Below, in pieces: positions 8,436-19,406 of a stretch of 64,000 nucleotides of DNA; the first letter of the stretch is position 1, and every line of letters starts with the position of its first letter. The notes under the pieces were generated by a model. The model was not told the origin of the DNA and ran no database searches. It worked only from the letters and a program-made list of their open reading frames with translations. A program made the translations under genes and the position numbers. Source of the stretch: Butyricimonas synergistica DSM 23225 (GTDB lineage: Bacteria; Bacteroidota; Bacteroidia; Bacteroidales; Marinifilaceae); the NCBI RefSeq assembly GCF_000379665.1, contig NZ_KB903359.1:1331340-1395339 (forward strand), read 5' to 3'.

Positions 8436-10934
8436 CTATTTCTTTTCTTTTATTACAATCTTATCATCGGTTTTATTGTAGTCAACATCAAGCTCCGTGC
8501 CTTCCGCCACTCCTTTGATAATAACCTCCGCCAATTCGTCTTCCAGGTATTTCTGAATAGCGCGTTTCAACGGACGAGCCCCGTATTGCGGATCATACCC
8601 TTTCTCGATGATAAAGTCTTTCGCCTCTTTCGAGATAGAAATCACCAACCCCAAATCATTCACTCGCCTAAACAATCCCTTCAACTCGATATCGATAATC
8701 TTGTAGATATCCTCTTTGGACAAAGAATTGAACATGATAATATCATCGATACGATTCAAGAATTCCGGAGAGAAAGCATTTTTCAAAGCTTTCTGCACGA
8801 TACCCTTCGCGTAATCGTTATTACCTGTCATATCCTGCGAACCGAAGCCTATTCCACGCCCGAAATCTTTCAATTGCCGGCTTCCGATATTGGAGGTCAT
8901 GATAACAATCGTGTTCTTGAAATCAATCTTCCTTCCCAAACTATCCGTCAATTGACCGTCATCCAACATCTGCAACAAAATATTGAATACATCCGGGTGA
9001 GCCTTCTCGATCTCGTCCAACAATACCACGGAATACGGTTTCCGTCGTACTTTTTCCGTCAACTGACCGCCTTCCTCGTATCCCACGTATCCCGGAGGCG
9101 CCCCAACTAACCGGGACACGGCAAATTTCTCCATGTACTCGCTCATGTCTATCCGGATCAACGCATCCTCGGTGTCAAACAAATAACGAGCCAACACTTT
9201 TGCCAGCTGGGTTTTACCCACACCCGTGGGTCCCAGGAATATAAAGGAACCAATCGGACGATTCGGGTCTTTCAACCCGGCACGATTCCGGTGTATGGCT
9301 TTCACGATTTTCTCGATTGCCTCTTTCTGCCCGACAACGCTCTCGCTCAATTCGTCGTGCATCTGCAACAACTTCATTCCTTCTGTTTTGGCAATACGCT
9401 GTACCGGGACTCCCGTCATCATGGCAACCACCTCGGCGATATGTTCTTCGGTCACGGTAACCCGGTTCTCTTCCAGATCACGTTCCCAATTCACTTTCTC
9501 CTCCTCGAGCTGCTTCAACAGCTGACGTTCTTTATCCCGAAAAGCAGCCGCAACCTCGAAGTTTTGTTGCTTCACGGCGTCTTTCTTTTTCTCTTTTATC
9601 TCTTCTACGTCCTTTTCCAATCTCTCGATGATCGGAGGTACGTTTATATTAGAAATATGTACTCTAGAACCCGCCTCATCCAACGCATCGATCGCCTTAT
9701 CAGGCAAAGCCCGGTCGGAAATATAACGTAAGGTCAATTTCACGCAAGCCTTAATAGCCTCGTCCGTATACCGCACGTTATGATGATCCTCGTAACGGGA
9801 TTTGATATTATTCAAGATTTCCACGGTTTCCTCGACAGAAGTCGGTTCCACCAGCACTTTCTGGAAACGACGCTCCAAAGCTCCGTCTTTTTCAATATTC
9901 TGGCGATACTCGTCCAAAGTTGTCGCACCGATACACTGAATCTCTCCGCGAGCCAACGCCGGTTTCAACATATTGGCAGCATCCAGGCTACCTCCGGAAC
10001 CTCCGGCACCCACGATCGTGTGGATCTCGTCGATGAACAAAATGATATTCCGGTTCTTCGCCAACTCGGCGAGAATCGCCTTCATTCTCTCCTCGAATTG
10101 TCCACGGTATTTCGTACCTGCCACGATAGAAGCAATATCCAAAGAAATGACACGTTTGTCAAACAACACGCGGGAAACTTTCTTCTGCACGATCCGCAAT
10201 GCCAATCCCTCGGCAATAGCCGATTTACCGACACCCGGATCACCGATCAACACCGGATTGTTCTTCTTCCGGCGGCTCAATATCTGAGCCAACCGTTCGA
10301 TCTCCCGGTCACGTCCCACGATAGGATCGAGCGTTCCTTCTTCTGCAGCTTTCGTGATGTCGATACCGAAATTATCCAACACCGGGGTATCGGATTTCGA
10401 CGACACTGGACTACCTTGACGATAAGGATTGTACATGGAACTGTCATCATCCCCGTCTTCCGGGTCATCCCCCTCGTCATTAAACTCGGATTGCATCCGC
10501 ATTTTTTCTTTCAAGACTGCCTCTTTAAAAATATCGTAGTCTATATTCATTGTTTTAAATAACTTCGTCACAAACCCGGCTTGATTTCTTAAAATAGCCA
10601 GCATCACGTGCTCCGAATCCAACTCGTCATCTCCCAAATCCCACGCTTCCTCGGAAACACGCTTCAATACGCTATTGGCTGCCAACGTGAAATCCAACTC
10701 GTTCACCTTGTCTGCCTTATAACGTTTACCATCCAGGCGTTGCTCTATTTTATCCTTTACCTCGTAGAAATCCAACCCTAAAGACATCAATATATCAATC
10801 GCCCTTCCACTTCTCAACTTCAGTAAGCCCAGAAACAAATGCTCCGGGTAAATCTTGGAATTACCCAGCCGCTTCGCTTCTTCGCCAGCCGAAGTCATGA
10901 TCTGTTTTAGTCGTCTTGTATCTTCTTTTCCCAT
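8436..10934 (-). CDS. clpC: ClpC-type AAA+ unfoldase, ATPase partner of ClpP
   Basis: Hexameric ATPase that unfolds proteins for ClpP. Numbering below is from an in-frame ATG at 11015 (859 residues). Two Clp_N repeats at about 35-170 (GEEAKRLGNSKIYPEHLFLGLL). D1 has Walker A GDPGVGKS at 258-265 and Walker B LFIDEIH near 326-332. A UVR/coiled-coil middle region (about 463-515) is the ClpC mark. D2 has Walker A GPTGVGKT at 595-602, LLDEIEKAHP near 665-674, and an IGF loop (RGIGFGSQ) that docks on ClpP. I chose 10934 because MGKEDTRRLKQIM aligns residue for residue with the usual Bacteroidota ClpC N-terminus. The extra 27 residues from 11015 resemble nothing in the family. It follows ligA by 13 or 94 bp. 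A clpP gene is not in this window. Confidence 0.96.
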   Translation of the reverse strand: MGKEDTRRLKQIMTSAGEEAKRLGNSKIYPEHLFLGLLKLRSGRAIDILMSLGLDFYEVKDKIEQRLDGKRYKADKVNELDFTLAANSVLKRVSEEAWDLGDDELDSEHVMLAILRNQAGFVTKLFKTMNIDYDIFKEAVLKEKMRMQSEFNDEGDDPEDGDDDSSMYNPYRQGSPVSSKSDTPVLDNFGIDITKAAEEGTLDPIVGRDREIERLAQILSRRKKNNPVLIGDPGVGKSAIAEGLALRIVQKKVSRVLFDKRVISLDIASIVAGTKYRGQFEERMKAILAELAKNRNIILFIDEIHTIVGAGGSGGSLDAANMLKPALARGEIQCIGATTLDEYRQNIEKDGALERRFQKVLVEPTSVEETVEILNNIKSRYEDHHNVRYTDEAIKACVKLTLRYISDRALPDKAIDALDEAGSRVHISNINVPPIIERLEKDVEEIKEKKKDAVKQQNFEVAAAFRDKERQLLKQLEEEKVNWERDLEENRVTVTEEHIAEVVAMMTGVPVQRIAKTEGMKLLQMHDELSESVVGQKEAIEKIVKAIHRNRAGLKDPNRPIGSFIFLGPTGVGKTQLAKVLARYLFDTEDALIRIDMSEYMEKFAVSRLVGAPPGYVGYEEGGQLTEKVRRKPYSVVLLDEIEKAHPDVFNILLQMLDDGQLTDSLGRKIDFKNTIVIMTSNIGSRQLKDFGRGIGFGSQDMTGNNDYAKGIVQKALKNAFSPEFLNRIDDIIMFNSLSKEDIYKIIDIELKGLFRRVNDLGLVISISKEAKDFIIEKGYDPQYGARPLKRAIQKYLEDELAEVIIKGVAEGTELDVDYNKTDDKIVIKEKK

Positions 10935-11028
10935 ATTCTTATACCGCCTTTCACGGTCCTCACTATTTACATTTTTCCGTATCGTAAAGATACTATTTAT
11001 CATCCAATCTTCCAAGATAGCTTCATTC

Positions 11029-13545
<2,517 letters not shown>

Positions 13546-13618
13546 TCAAATTTCAAGTTATCAACACATTCCACCTATACTGATCGGATGGTCTGTAACC
13601 GGTAGTATAATTCAACAG

Positions 13619-13626
13619 CAAAGATA
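13619..13626 (-). promoter_or_regulatory. Candidate -7 element upstream of ligA
   Basis: The minus strand reads TATCTTTG, a perfect match to the Bacteroidota -7 consensus TAnnTTTG. An upstream TTTG is present in the A-run at 13651-13654 but the spacing of 24 bp is longer than the usual 19-21. It would give a leader of roughly 65-70 bases before ligA. Confidence 0.35.
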
Positions 13627-13709
13627 ATTGTTCTTCGTGGAGTATCATATCAAAAAAAAATATATTTTAGCAGAGAATTTTAGATGCAAATAACTACAAG
13701 CACATACTT

Positions 13710-16709
13710 ATGAAATACCACAACACCCTTAAAAGTATCCGAATTTCCCTTATCAGCACCATAACTATATTTCTATTTATCCTCCCGGCAAAAGCCCAAT
13801 TCGTAGACTTGGGACAAGACCCTTGCAGCACTCGTTGGAGGCAAATAAAAACAGACAATTTTCAAATCATCTACCCCGATTTCTTTGAACAAAACGCTCA
13901 ATATCTTGCCAATATTTACGCTAAACTTTATGCCCATGCCAATACACTGGGGATTAAAGCGAAAAAAATGTCCATGATCGTTCGGGCAAACGGGGGCATT
14001 TCTAACGGGAACGCCGGGTGGGCACCCAAGAAAAGCGAATTATACACGGCTCCGCCACAAGACGTCGATGGCAGTTGGTTGGAACACCTCTGCATTCATG
14101 AATTTCGCCACATCGTGCAATATGACAAAGTCAATCAAGGATTCACGAAAGTATTATATTACATCTTTGGGGAACAGATCACGATGGCTGTCATCGGGGT
14201 TTACATCCCTATGTGGTTTCTGGAAGGAGATGCCACGGTTTTCGAAACCTCTGTCGGGCAAGGTCAACGGGGACGTTCGCCTGAATTCCTCAACGAGATG
14301 AAAGCCCAAATCACGGAGAAAGGTATCTATACCTACTATAAAGCCGTATTGGGATCGTACAAAGATTTCGTGCCGAACCGCTACCCGCTCGGGTACTACA
14401 TGGTCGGCAACAGCCGAATGCATTACGGTACCGCAATCTGGCAAAATGCCTTGACTCGTGTAGGTAAACGTCCTTACGGGATCACCCCTTTTGCCCGTAG
14501 CTTGAAACTCACGCTAAACGAAAAACGGGACTCCTTATGGAATACCCAACATTTCCAATCCTTGTTTATCAACCCGGATAGCGTGAAAAAAGCAAATACC
14601 TATTGCGACGCCAAACGCACCCTTTACCGGGATAACTTTAGCGAATTGCAACAAATCTGGAAACAGGAAGCCGATCAAGTAAATCATTTATTCGATACGA
14701 TTCCCACACGCAATGCCCTATACTCGAATTACCATTACCCCACGCCCACTTCGGCAGGCGAAATCATCGCCTATAAAGAAGGGCTGGCACAAGAAGGCGC
14801 ATTTGTATTTCTCAAACCGAACGGGGATGAAATCATCACCCGCACGGGCATCATGTACGATTACAAATTTGCATTTAATAGCCATACTCTGGCATGGTCG
14901 GAATACAAATCACACCCTCGTTGGCAACAAGGCGGAAAAATGGTGATCGCAACTTACGATCTGCTCCATAAAAAATATCGTCGTTATCCCGCCCACCAGA
15001 ATCGATATGCACCTTTCACGGTAGAAAACAACTGGGGATTCGTCGAAGTCGATAAAGAAAATCAAGCCTCCCTCGTGATTATGGATTCCCGTTTTGAAAA
15101 AGAACTTTTCCGGTTGAAGGGAACAGGTACCGAATTATTCGTGCATCCCTCTTACGACGGGAAAGGCAACATCATCACGGTAGTTGTCAATACCATCGGA
15201 AAACACATCGAATCTGTTAATATCCAAACCGGGAAGCGCACTCCCCTGACCGCAAGCACATCCTACGAAATAGATAATCCCGTTGCCTCGGGCAATCAAA
15301 TTATCTACCGGGGAGCTTTTGACGCGAACAATTCATTTTATCGTCAAGACCGACCGGAGCATTTCGGACACAATGCGTTGAATGCCAAATTCGGGTTACG
15401 TTATCCCCAATTATCCCCGGGCAAAGATTCGCTCTTCTTTTCATTCTACACTGCCGACGGGTACAAACCGGCTAAAATCGCTGTCAACCAACTTGAAAAC
15501 AATCCTATCGACGAGAAGCAATTTACCATTGCCGATAGCGTAACAAAGCAAGAGGACTGGCACTTTGCCCTAAACACGGACACGACTTACGCCAGTCGGA
15601 AATATAACAAGACCTTACATCTTTTCAATTTCCACAGCTGGGGACCCATATTCCCGGACGTTGACGACACGGACATTGATTTCGGGCTAGCCGTTAGCTC
15701 CCAAAATAAACTCAGCACCCTTTTCCTGACAGCCGGATACGTACGGGGCAAAGGTTACAAACACGGCAATTGGCAAGTGAAAGCCTCCTACAAAGGTTTT
15801 TGGCCTATACTGGATTTGGAATTCAAAAGCGGACGTAACGACGACATCTCCCAAACCTTTCTCCGCATCGATCAACAAGCACAACAGAAAGACACGCTAC
15901 ACGTGGTTTACAAATCACAATATACCAAAGGAACCGCTACCCTACAATTTCCATTCAATCTTTCCAGAAAAAATTATAATCGCAGTATCGCGCCTTACGT
16001 AAGATACGAATTACAATCTATTCATAATTTCAATCTTAAAGATGCCTATTTATTAGTTAATCGCCGTTGGCAAGCCATTCCCTCCAATCATTCGTATCTC
16101 GGTTTGATCGACAAACCGGACAATGTCCTGCTTCAAGTCATGCGCTACGGACTCATTCTCAACAATCAAACCCGAATGAGCGACCGGGATATCAATCCCC
16201 GCTGGGGACAACGGCTGGAAATCGGCTACGAACACACGCCTTTTGAAAATCTCGATTACGGGAATTCAACCTGGATTGAAGGACGTCTTTATTTTCCGGG
16301 ATTCGCCCCCCACCACTCCTTCTCGCTCTATGCTGGGCATCAGGATAAATCGAGAAAAGACAAAAATTATTACGGGAACCAAATTCAATCTCCCCGCGGA
16401 ATATCCTTACACGGGTATGACCTCTCGACTTTACACACGACATACCGGATGCCGATTTGTTACCCAGATGCCCACGTCGGTCCCATCCTGTACATGAAAC
16501 GTATCGTGGCAGCAGCATTCTTTGATGTCGGAAAAGAGAAAAACCAATATTACAACAAAACTTTTTACTCGTATGGTATAGAAGCAACCGTCGATACTCA
16601 TTTCTTCCGCCTCCCGTTCCCGATGAACCTAGGTTTCCGGTTCGGGTACGAAACGAAAAAACAATCCGTGTTCGCGGACATGATATTCTCCGTGAGTTTC
16701 ACGATCTAA
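13710..16709 (+). CDS. Secreted HExxH zinc metalloprotease with propeller and outer-membrane barrel
   Basis: 999 residues. Signal peptide at 1-29 (FILPAKA-Q). The mature protein starts with a peptidase_MA-like (gluzincin) domain: HEFRH at 130-134 supplies two zinc histidines and the base Glu131, and WFLEGDATVFE supplies the likely third ligand Glu172. A central region of repeated short strands (about 330-650) looks like a TolB-type beta-propeller. The last 350 residues have alternating amphipathic strands (LFLTAGYVRGKGY, PYVRYELQ, WGQRLEIGYEH, FRFGYETKKQ) and end VSFTI, as expected for an outer-membrane barrel. Likely role: an outer-membrane anchored protease or adhesin. Substrate unknown. 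It is monocistronic, with its own terminator. Confidence 0.8.
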   Translation: MKYHNTLKSIRISLISTITIFLFILPAKAQFVDLGQDPCSTRWRQIKTDNFQIIYPDFFEQNAQYLANIYAKLYAHANTLGIKAKKMSMIVRANGGISNGNAGWAPKKSELYTAPPQDVDGSWLEHLCIHEFRHIVQYDKVNQGFTKVLYYIFGEQITMAVIGVYIPMWFLEGDATVFETSVGQGQRGRSPEFLNEMKAQITEKGIYTYYKAVLGSYKDFVPNRYPLGYYMVGNSRMHYGTAIWQNALTRVGKRPYGITPFARSLKLTLNEKRDSLWNTQHFQSLFINPDSVKKANTYCDAKRTLYRDNFSELQQIWKQEADQVNHLFDTIPTRNALYSNYHYPTPTSAGEIIAYKEGLAQEGAFVFLKPNGDEIITRTGIMYDYKFAFNSHTLAWSEYKSHPRWQQGGKMVIATYDLLHKKYRRYPAHQNRYAPFTVENNWGFVEVDKENQASLVIMDSRFEKELFRLKGTGTELFVHPSYDGKGNIITVVVNTIGKHIESVNIQTGKRTPLTASTSYEIDNPVASGNQIIYRGAFDANNSFYRQDRPEHFGHNALNAKFGLRYPQLSPGKDSLFFSFYTADGYKPAKIAVNQLENNPIDEKQFTIADSVTKQEDWHFALNTDTTYASRKYNKTLHLFNFHSWGPIFPDVDDTDIDFGLAVSSQNKLSTLFLTAGYVRGKGYKHGNWQVKASYKGFWPILDLEFKSGRNDDISQTFLRIDQQAQQKDTLHVVYKSQYTKGTATLQFPFNLSRKNYNRSIAPYVRYELQSIHNFNLKDAYLLVNRRWQAIPSNHSYLGLIDKPDNVLLQVMRYGLILNNQTRMSDRDINPRWGQRLEIGYEHTPFENLDYGNSTWIEGRLYFPGFAPHHSFSLYAGHQDKSRKDKNYYGNQIQSPRGISLHGYDLSTLHTTYRMPICYPDAHVGPILYMKRIVAAAFFDVGKEKNQYYNKTFYSYGIEATVDTHFFRLPFPMNLGFRFGYETKKQSVFADMIFSVSFTI

Positions 16710-16731
16710 ACCGCATATTCCGCAATATTCT

Positions 16732-16781
16732 AATAATTCGGATGCTCTTGTTTGAGAATCCGAATTATTTTAATTAATTTA
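16732..16781 (+). terminator. Intrinsic terminator after the metalloprotease gene
   Basis: AATAATTCGGAT (16732-16743) pairs perfectly with ATCCGAATTATT (16758-16769); a small CTC/GAG stem closes the loop, and TTAATTAATTT follows. It starts 22 bp after the stop codon. Confidence 0.8.
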
Positions 16782-16782
16782 G
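16751..16782 (+). promoter_or_regulatory. Candidate promoter of the hydrogenase-associated sensor operon
   Basis: TTTG at 16751-16754 is followed after 20 bp by TAATTTAG at 16775-16782 (7 of 8 to TAnnTTTG), giving a start point near 16789 and a leader of about 18 bases. The -33 lies in the loop of the preceding terminator. Confidence 0.4.
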
Positions 16783-16806
16783 GAGCAACCAAAAAACTAC
16801 AAATCT

Positions 16807-17151
16807 ATGACTCTAAAAGAAGTTGCTGTGCTACTTAATGCCCGGATAATTCACGAAGACGGTCACCTCGATAAAGTTATCCGTCACGCGTTTGCTGCCG
16901 ATTTGATGAGTGATGTACTCCGACTAGATACCAGCGAGATGCTACTTATCACGGGACTCGCCAATCTGCAAGTCATCCGGACGGCAGAAATGTCTGACAT
17001 TTGTTTTGTTCTATTCGTTCGAGGAAAACAAGCCTCCCCCGACATGATAGAATTAGCCAAAGAGTGTAACATCGCCATTCTACAGTGCAAACAAAGCATG
17101 TTCAAAGTATGCGGAGAACTGTACAAGGCTGGGCTAGAACCCATTTATTAA
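16807..17151 (+). CDS. Stand-alone DRTGG-domain protein (first copy)
   Basis: 114 residues, a single small domain of the DRTGG type: MTLKEVAVLLNARIIHED, then AFAADLMSDVLRL and LLITGLANLQVIRTAEM. DRTGG domains also occur in phosphotransacetylases and CBS proteins and are thought to bind small ligands. Stand-alone copies recur next to [FeFe] hydrogenase genes in anaerobes. Together with the copy at 19060 it brackets an ATPase and a hydrogenase-like protein. It contains three Cys (in SDICFVLF, AKECNIAILQCK and KVCGEL) but no obvious cluster motif. Stop to next start is 10 bp. Role in hydrogenase regulation is inferred from context only. Confidence 0.75.
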   Translation: MTLKEVAVLLNARIIHEDGHLDKVIRHAFAADLMSDVLRLDTSEMLLITGLANLQVIRTAEMSDICFVLFVRGKQASPDMIELAKECNIAILQCKQSMFKVCGELYKAGLEPIY

Positions 17152-17161
17152 AATAACTAAC

Positions 17162-17575
17162 ATGGAATTCAGCTACAACATTGAAGGAGGAAACTTTTCC
17201 CGAGCCGGCTCCGCTTCAAGCGAAGTAAAAAAAATACTCAAACAACTGAATGTTAACCCATCAGTATTAAAACGTATCGTGGTAGCACTCTACGAGGCAG
17301 AAGTCAACGTCGTCGCCCACGCGTACGAGGGGACCATGCAGGTAAACATCGATCCGAGCGTGATCACCGTCGTTATCAACGACCGGGGACCCGGTATCCC
17401 GGACATCGAATTAGCCATGCAAGAAGGTTATTCCACGGCTTCCCCGGAAGTCCGGGAAATGGGATTCGGTGCGGGAATGGGACTCCCAAACATTCAAAAG
17501 AATTGTGACGAATTAAGCATTGAATCAAAAATAAACGAGGGAACGAAAGTAACTATGACCACTTATTTCAATTGA
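17162..17575 (+). CDS. RsbW-like anti-sigma/histidine-kinase-type ATPase
   Basis: 137 residues consisting only of a GHKL ATPase fold. N box: Glu45 and Asn49 in YEAEVNVVAHAY. G1: DRGPGIP at 74-80. G2: GFGAGMGLPNI at 101-111. The HAY after the N box and the short size are typical of serine-kinase anti-sigma factors of the RsbW/SpoIIAB class. No partner sigma factor or STAS antagonist is encoded nearby, so the substrate is open: it may instead phosphorylate one of the DRTGG or hydrogenase-like neighbours. It lies 10 bp after the first DRTGG gene and 103 bp before the hydrogenase-like gene. Confidence 0.85.
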   Translation: MEFSYNIEGGNFSRAGSASSEVKKILKQLNVNPSVLKRIVVALYEAEVNVVAHAYEGTMQVNIDPSVITVVINDRGPGIPDIELAMQEGYSTASPEVREMGFGAGMGLPNIQKNCDELSIESKINEGTKVTMTTYFN

Positions 17576-17587
17576 AAACAAATTTAC

Positions 17588-17665
17588 TTACGATTTATGA
17601 ATTACGATTTACGATTAGAAAAACGTTAGATCGTGGTGGAAATCATAAATCTTAAATCATTAAAT
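17588..17665 (+). repeat. AT-rich tandem repeat spacer
   Basis: TTACGATTTA occurs at 17588-17597 and 17602-17611 and overlaps a third copy, TTACGATTAG, at 17609-17618; ATCATAAATCTTAAATCATTAAATCT follows on the right, partly complementary in style. It fills the only long gap inside the sensor block. Similar AT-rich spacers occur at 24076-24093, 37006-37041 and 63820-63843. Confidence 0.6.
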
Positions 17666-17678
17666 CTAAAATTAATAC

Positions 17679-19022
17679 ATGGAACCGTTTTACCACGCCT
17701 TAAAAGTAGCACCAACCGCCTGTATTGGATGCACGCATTGCATGAGCTTGTGCCCAACGCAAGCGATACGCATTCAAGACGGCCTGGCGACAATAAACAA
17801 GAATGCTTGTGTCGACTGCGGCATGTGCCTCAAGTCCTGCCCCAGGCATGCGATTTACGTGGAGCAAGACGATTTCAACCAAATATTCAATTTCAAGCAT
17901 CGGATTATTCTCCTCCCTACCGTGTTGTTCGGACAATTTTCCGAAGAGATCACGGAACAGCAAATATTCGCGGAACTTCACTCGATGGGATTCACGCAAG
18001 TTATCGAGGTCGCTCAAGCATCAGGCATTCTGACAAAAGCCATGCGAAATTATATGCAGAAAAACTCGCACGACAGACCGTTTATATCAGCATTCTGTCC
18101 CGCGGTAGTACGCTTGATACAAGTGCGTTTCCCGTCGCTTATCGACCACATTATTCCACTCAAACAAGCTATGGATTTGGCTGCCATATTTGCCAGAAGG
18201 AAATACCTTGACCAAGGCATAGATCCCGAAGAGGTAGGTATCTTCTACGTGACCCCATGTGCTGCAAAAATTGCCGCCGTAAAAAGTCCCGTGGGTGACG
18301 ATAAATCCAATCTCGACGGGGTAATCAACCTCGATTTCATATACAACAAGATACAGATGGGACTCACGCAACACCGGGATCAACCCGTCACTCCCGTTTC
18401 CGAACAAACCTACCTTTCCCCGGAATCCATTGCCTGGGCTCTGACGGAAGGAGAAGCATCCAAATTTGAAGGGCGTTGCCTTGCCATTGACGAGATCCAC
18501 AACGTGATCGACATCCTGGAAAAATTGGAAAATGACGAATTAACGGACATCGACTTTCTGGAATTACGTGCCTGTGACCACTCTTGCGCGGGAGGTGCTT
18601 TAGCTGTCAACAATCGTTTCTTAACGATCGAACGCCTGCGCAAACGCATGGAAACCAGCGAAAAAATAAACTGTACCACTCAGGATGACATTCAACAATA
18701 CGAATCCTACCTTTTCAAAGAAGGACAACTAACAGGAGAAATTCCCCCTCGTTCCATCGAGCAACTGGACGAAAATATGCTCATTGCCATGGAAAAGATG
18801 CAAAAACTAAACCGCATCATGGGAGTACTTCCACAAATAGACTGCGGGGCTTGCGGGGCGCCCTCATGCCATACCCTTGCCCGTGATGTCGTGCAAGGCA
18901 AGGCAAAACTGAACCGATGCGTCTTTATGCAAAAAATACTTTGCAGGGAAGACCTCATGACACCCGACGAATCCCTCGAATTGTCGGAAAAGACGTGGGG
19001 ACTCAAACGATTCAAAGAGTAA
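17679..19022 (+). CDS. Hydrogenase-like Fe-S protein, putative sensory [FeFe] hydrogenase relative
   Basis: 447 residues. Two [4Fe-4S] ferredoxin motifs: Cys15/18/21/25 and Cys44/47/50/54. A hydrogenase large-subunit domain follows at about 75-345. The four H-cluster cubane ligands can be matched: Cys140 (SAFCP), Cys194 (VTPCAAK), Cys299 and Cys303 (RACDHSCAGG). But the proton-relay Cys of the usual TSCCP is Phe139, and the Met residues of the MPC and MAC motifs are Thr192 and Arg297. A C-terminal Fe-S domain has Cys389, 392, 397 and 414. This resembles the sensor-type hydrogenases (groups C/D) more than a catalytic enzyme. It lies between RsbW-like and DRTGG genes, so a redox or H2 sensing role is inferred. 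Confidence 0.85.
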   Translation: MEPFYHALKVAPTACIGCTHCMSLCPTQAIRIQDGLATINKNACVDCGMCLKSCPRHAIYVEQDDFNQIFNFKHRIILLPTVLFGQFSEEITEQQIFAELHSMGFTQVIEVAQASGILTKAMRNYMQKNSHDRPFISAFCPAVVRLIQVRFPSLIDHIIPLKQAMDLAAIFARRKYLDQGIDPEEVGIFYVTPCAAKIAAVKSPVGDDKSNLDGVINLDFIYNKIQMGLTQHRDQPVTPVSEQTYLSPESIAWALTEGEASKFEGRCLAIDEIHNVIDILEKLENDELTDIDFLELRACDHSCAGGALAVNNRFLTIERLRKRMETSEKINCTTQDDIQQYESYLFKEGQLTGEIPPRSIEQLDENMLIAMEKMQKLNRIMGVLPQIDCGACGAPSCHTLARDVVQGKAKLNRCVFMQKILCREDLMTPDESLELSEKTWGLKRFKE

Positions 19023-19059
19023 AAAACAATAAATCACGAACCCAAACAAACAAAATACC

Positions 19060-19395
19060 ATGACAGTACAAGACATTATTTCAAGCTTAAATCTTACCGT
19101 TTGCTCGGGCAAAGAAGGATTGCAAAGAGAAATCAAAGGAGGTTACACGTCCGACCTATTGAGCGACGTGATGGGACATGCCCAAGAAGGCGACGTGTGG
19201 ATTACCCTTCAGACACATAAAAACGTAATGGCTATCGCTTCGTTGAAAGAGGTTGCCGCCATCATCCTCGTGAAAGGACATCTTCCCGAGGAAGACACCC
19301 TAGAGGAAAGCAACAACGAGCAAATCCCGATTCTTTCCACGCCGTTGCAAGCGTTTGAGATCACGGGACAACTTTACAAATTGTTACACCCCTAA
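19060..19395 (+). CDS. Stand-alone DRTGG-domain protein (second copy)
   Basis: 111 residues, related in layout to the copy at 16807: MTVQDIISSLNLTVCSGKEG, then GGYTSDLLSDVMGHAQEGDVW and HKNVMAIASLKEVAAIIL, ending QAFEITGQLYKLL (compare FKVCGELYKAG in the first copy). The DLLSDVMG / DLMSDVLR stretch is shared. Probably a paralogue acting in the same regulatory unit, perhaps as a ligand-binding pair. It is 37 bp after the hydrogenase-like gene and 11 bp before the PHP gene. Confidence 0.78.
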   Translation: MTVQDIISSLNLTVCSGKEGLQREIKGGYTSDLLSDVMGHAQEGDVWITLQTHKNVMAIASLKEVAAIILVKGHLPEEDTLEESNNEQIPILSTPLQAFEITGQLYKLLHP

Positions 19396-19406
19396 TCGCG
19401 ACCGGG

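Noticed and set aside
9780-10562. Open frame of 260 codons on plus, antisense to clpC
   Set aside because: It is a shadow of clpC: no family-like sequence, and the opposite strand has clear AAA+ motifs throughout.
16710-16806. Possible riboswitch before the DRTGG gene
   Set aside because: The only structure is the terminator hairpin of the preceding gene; the remaining leader is too short.
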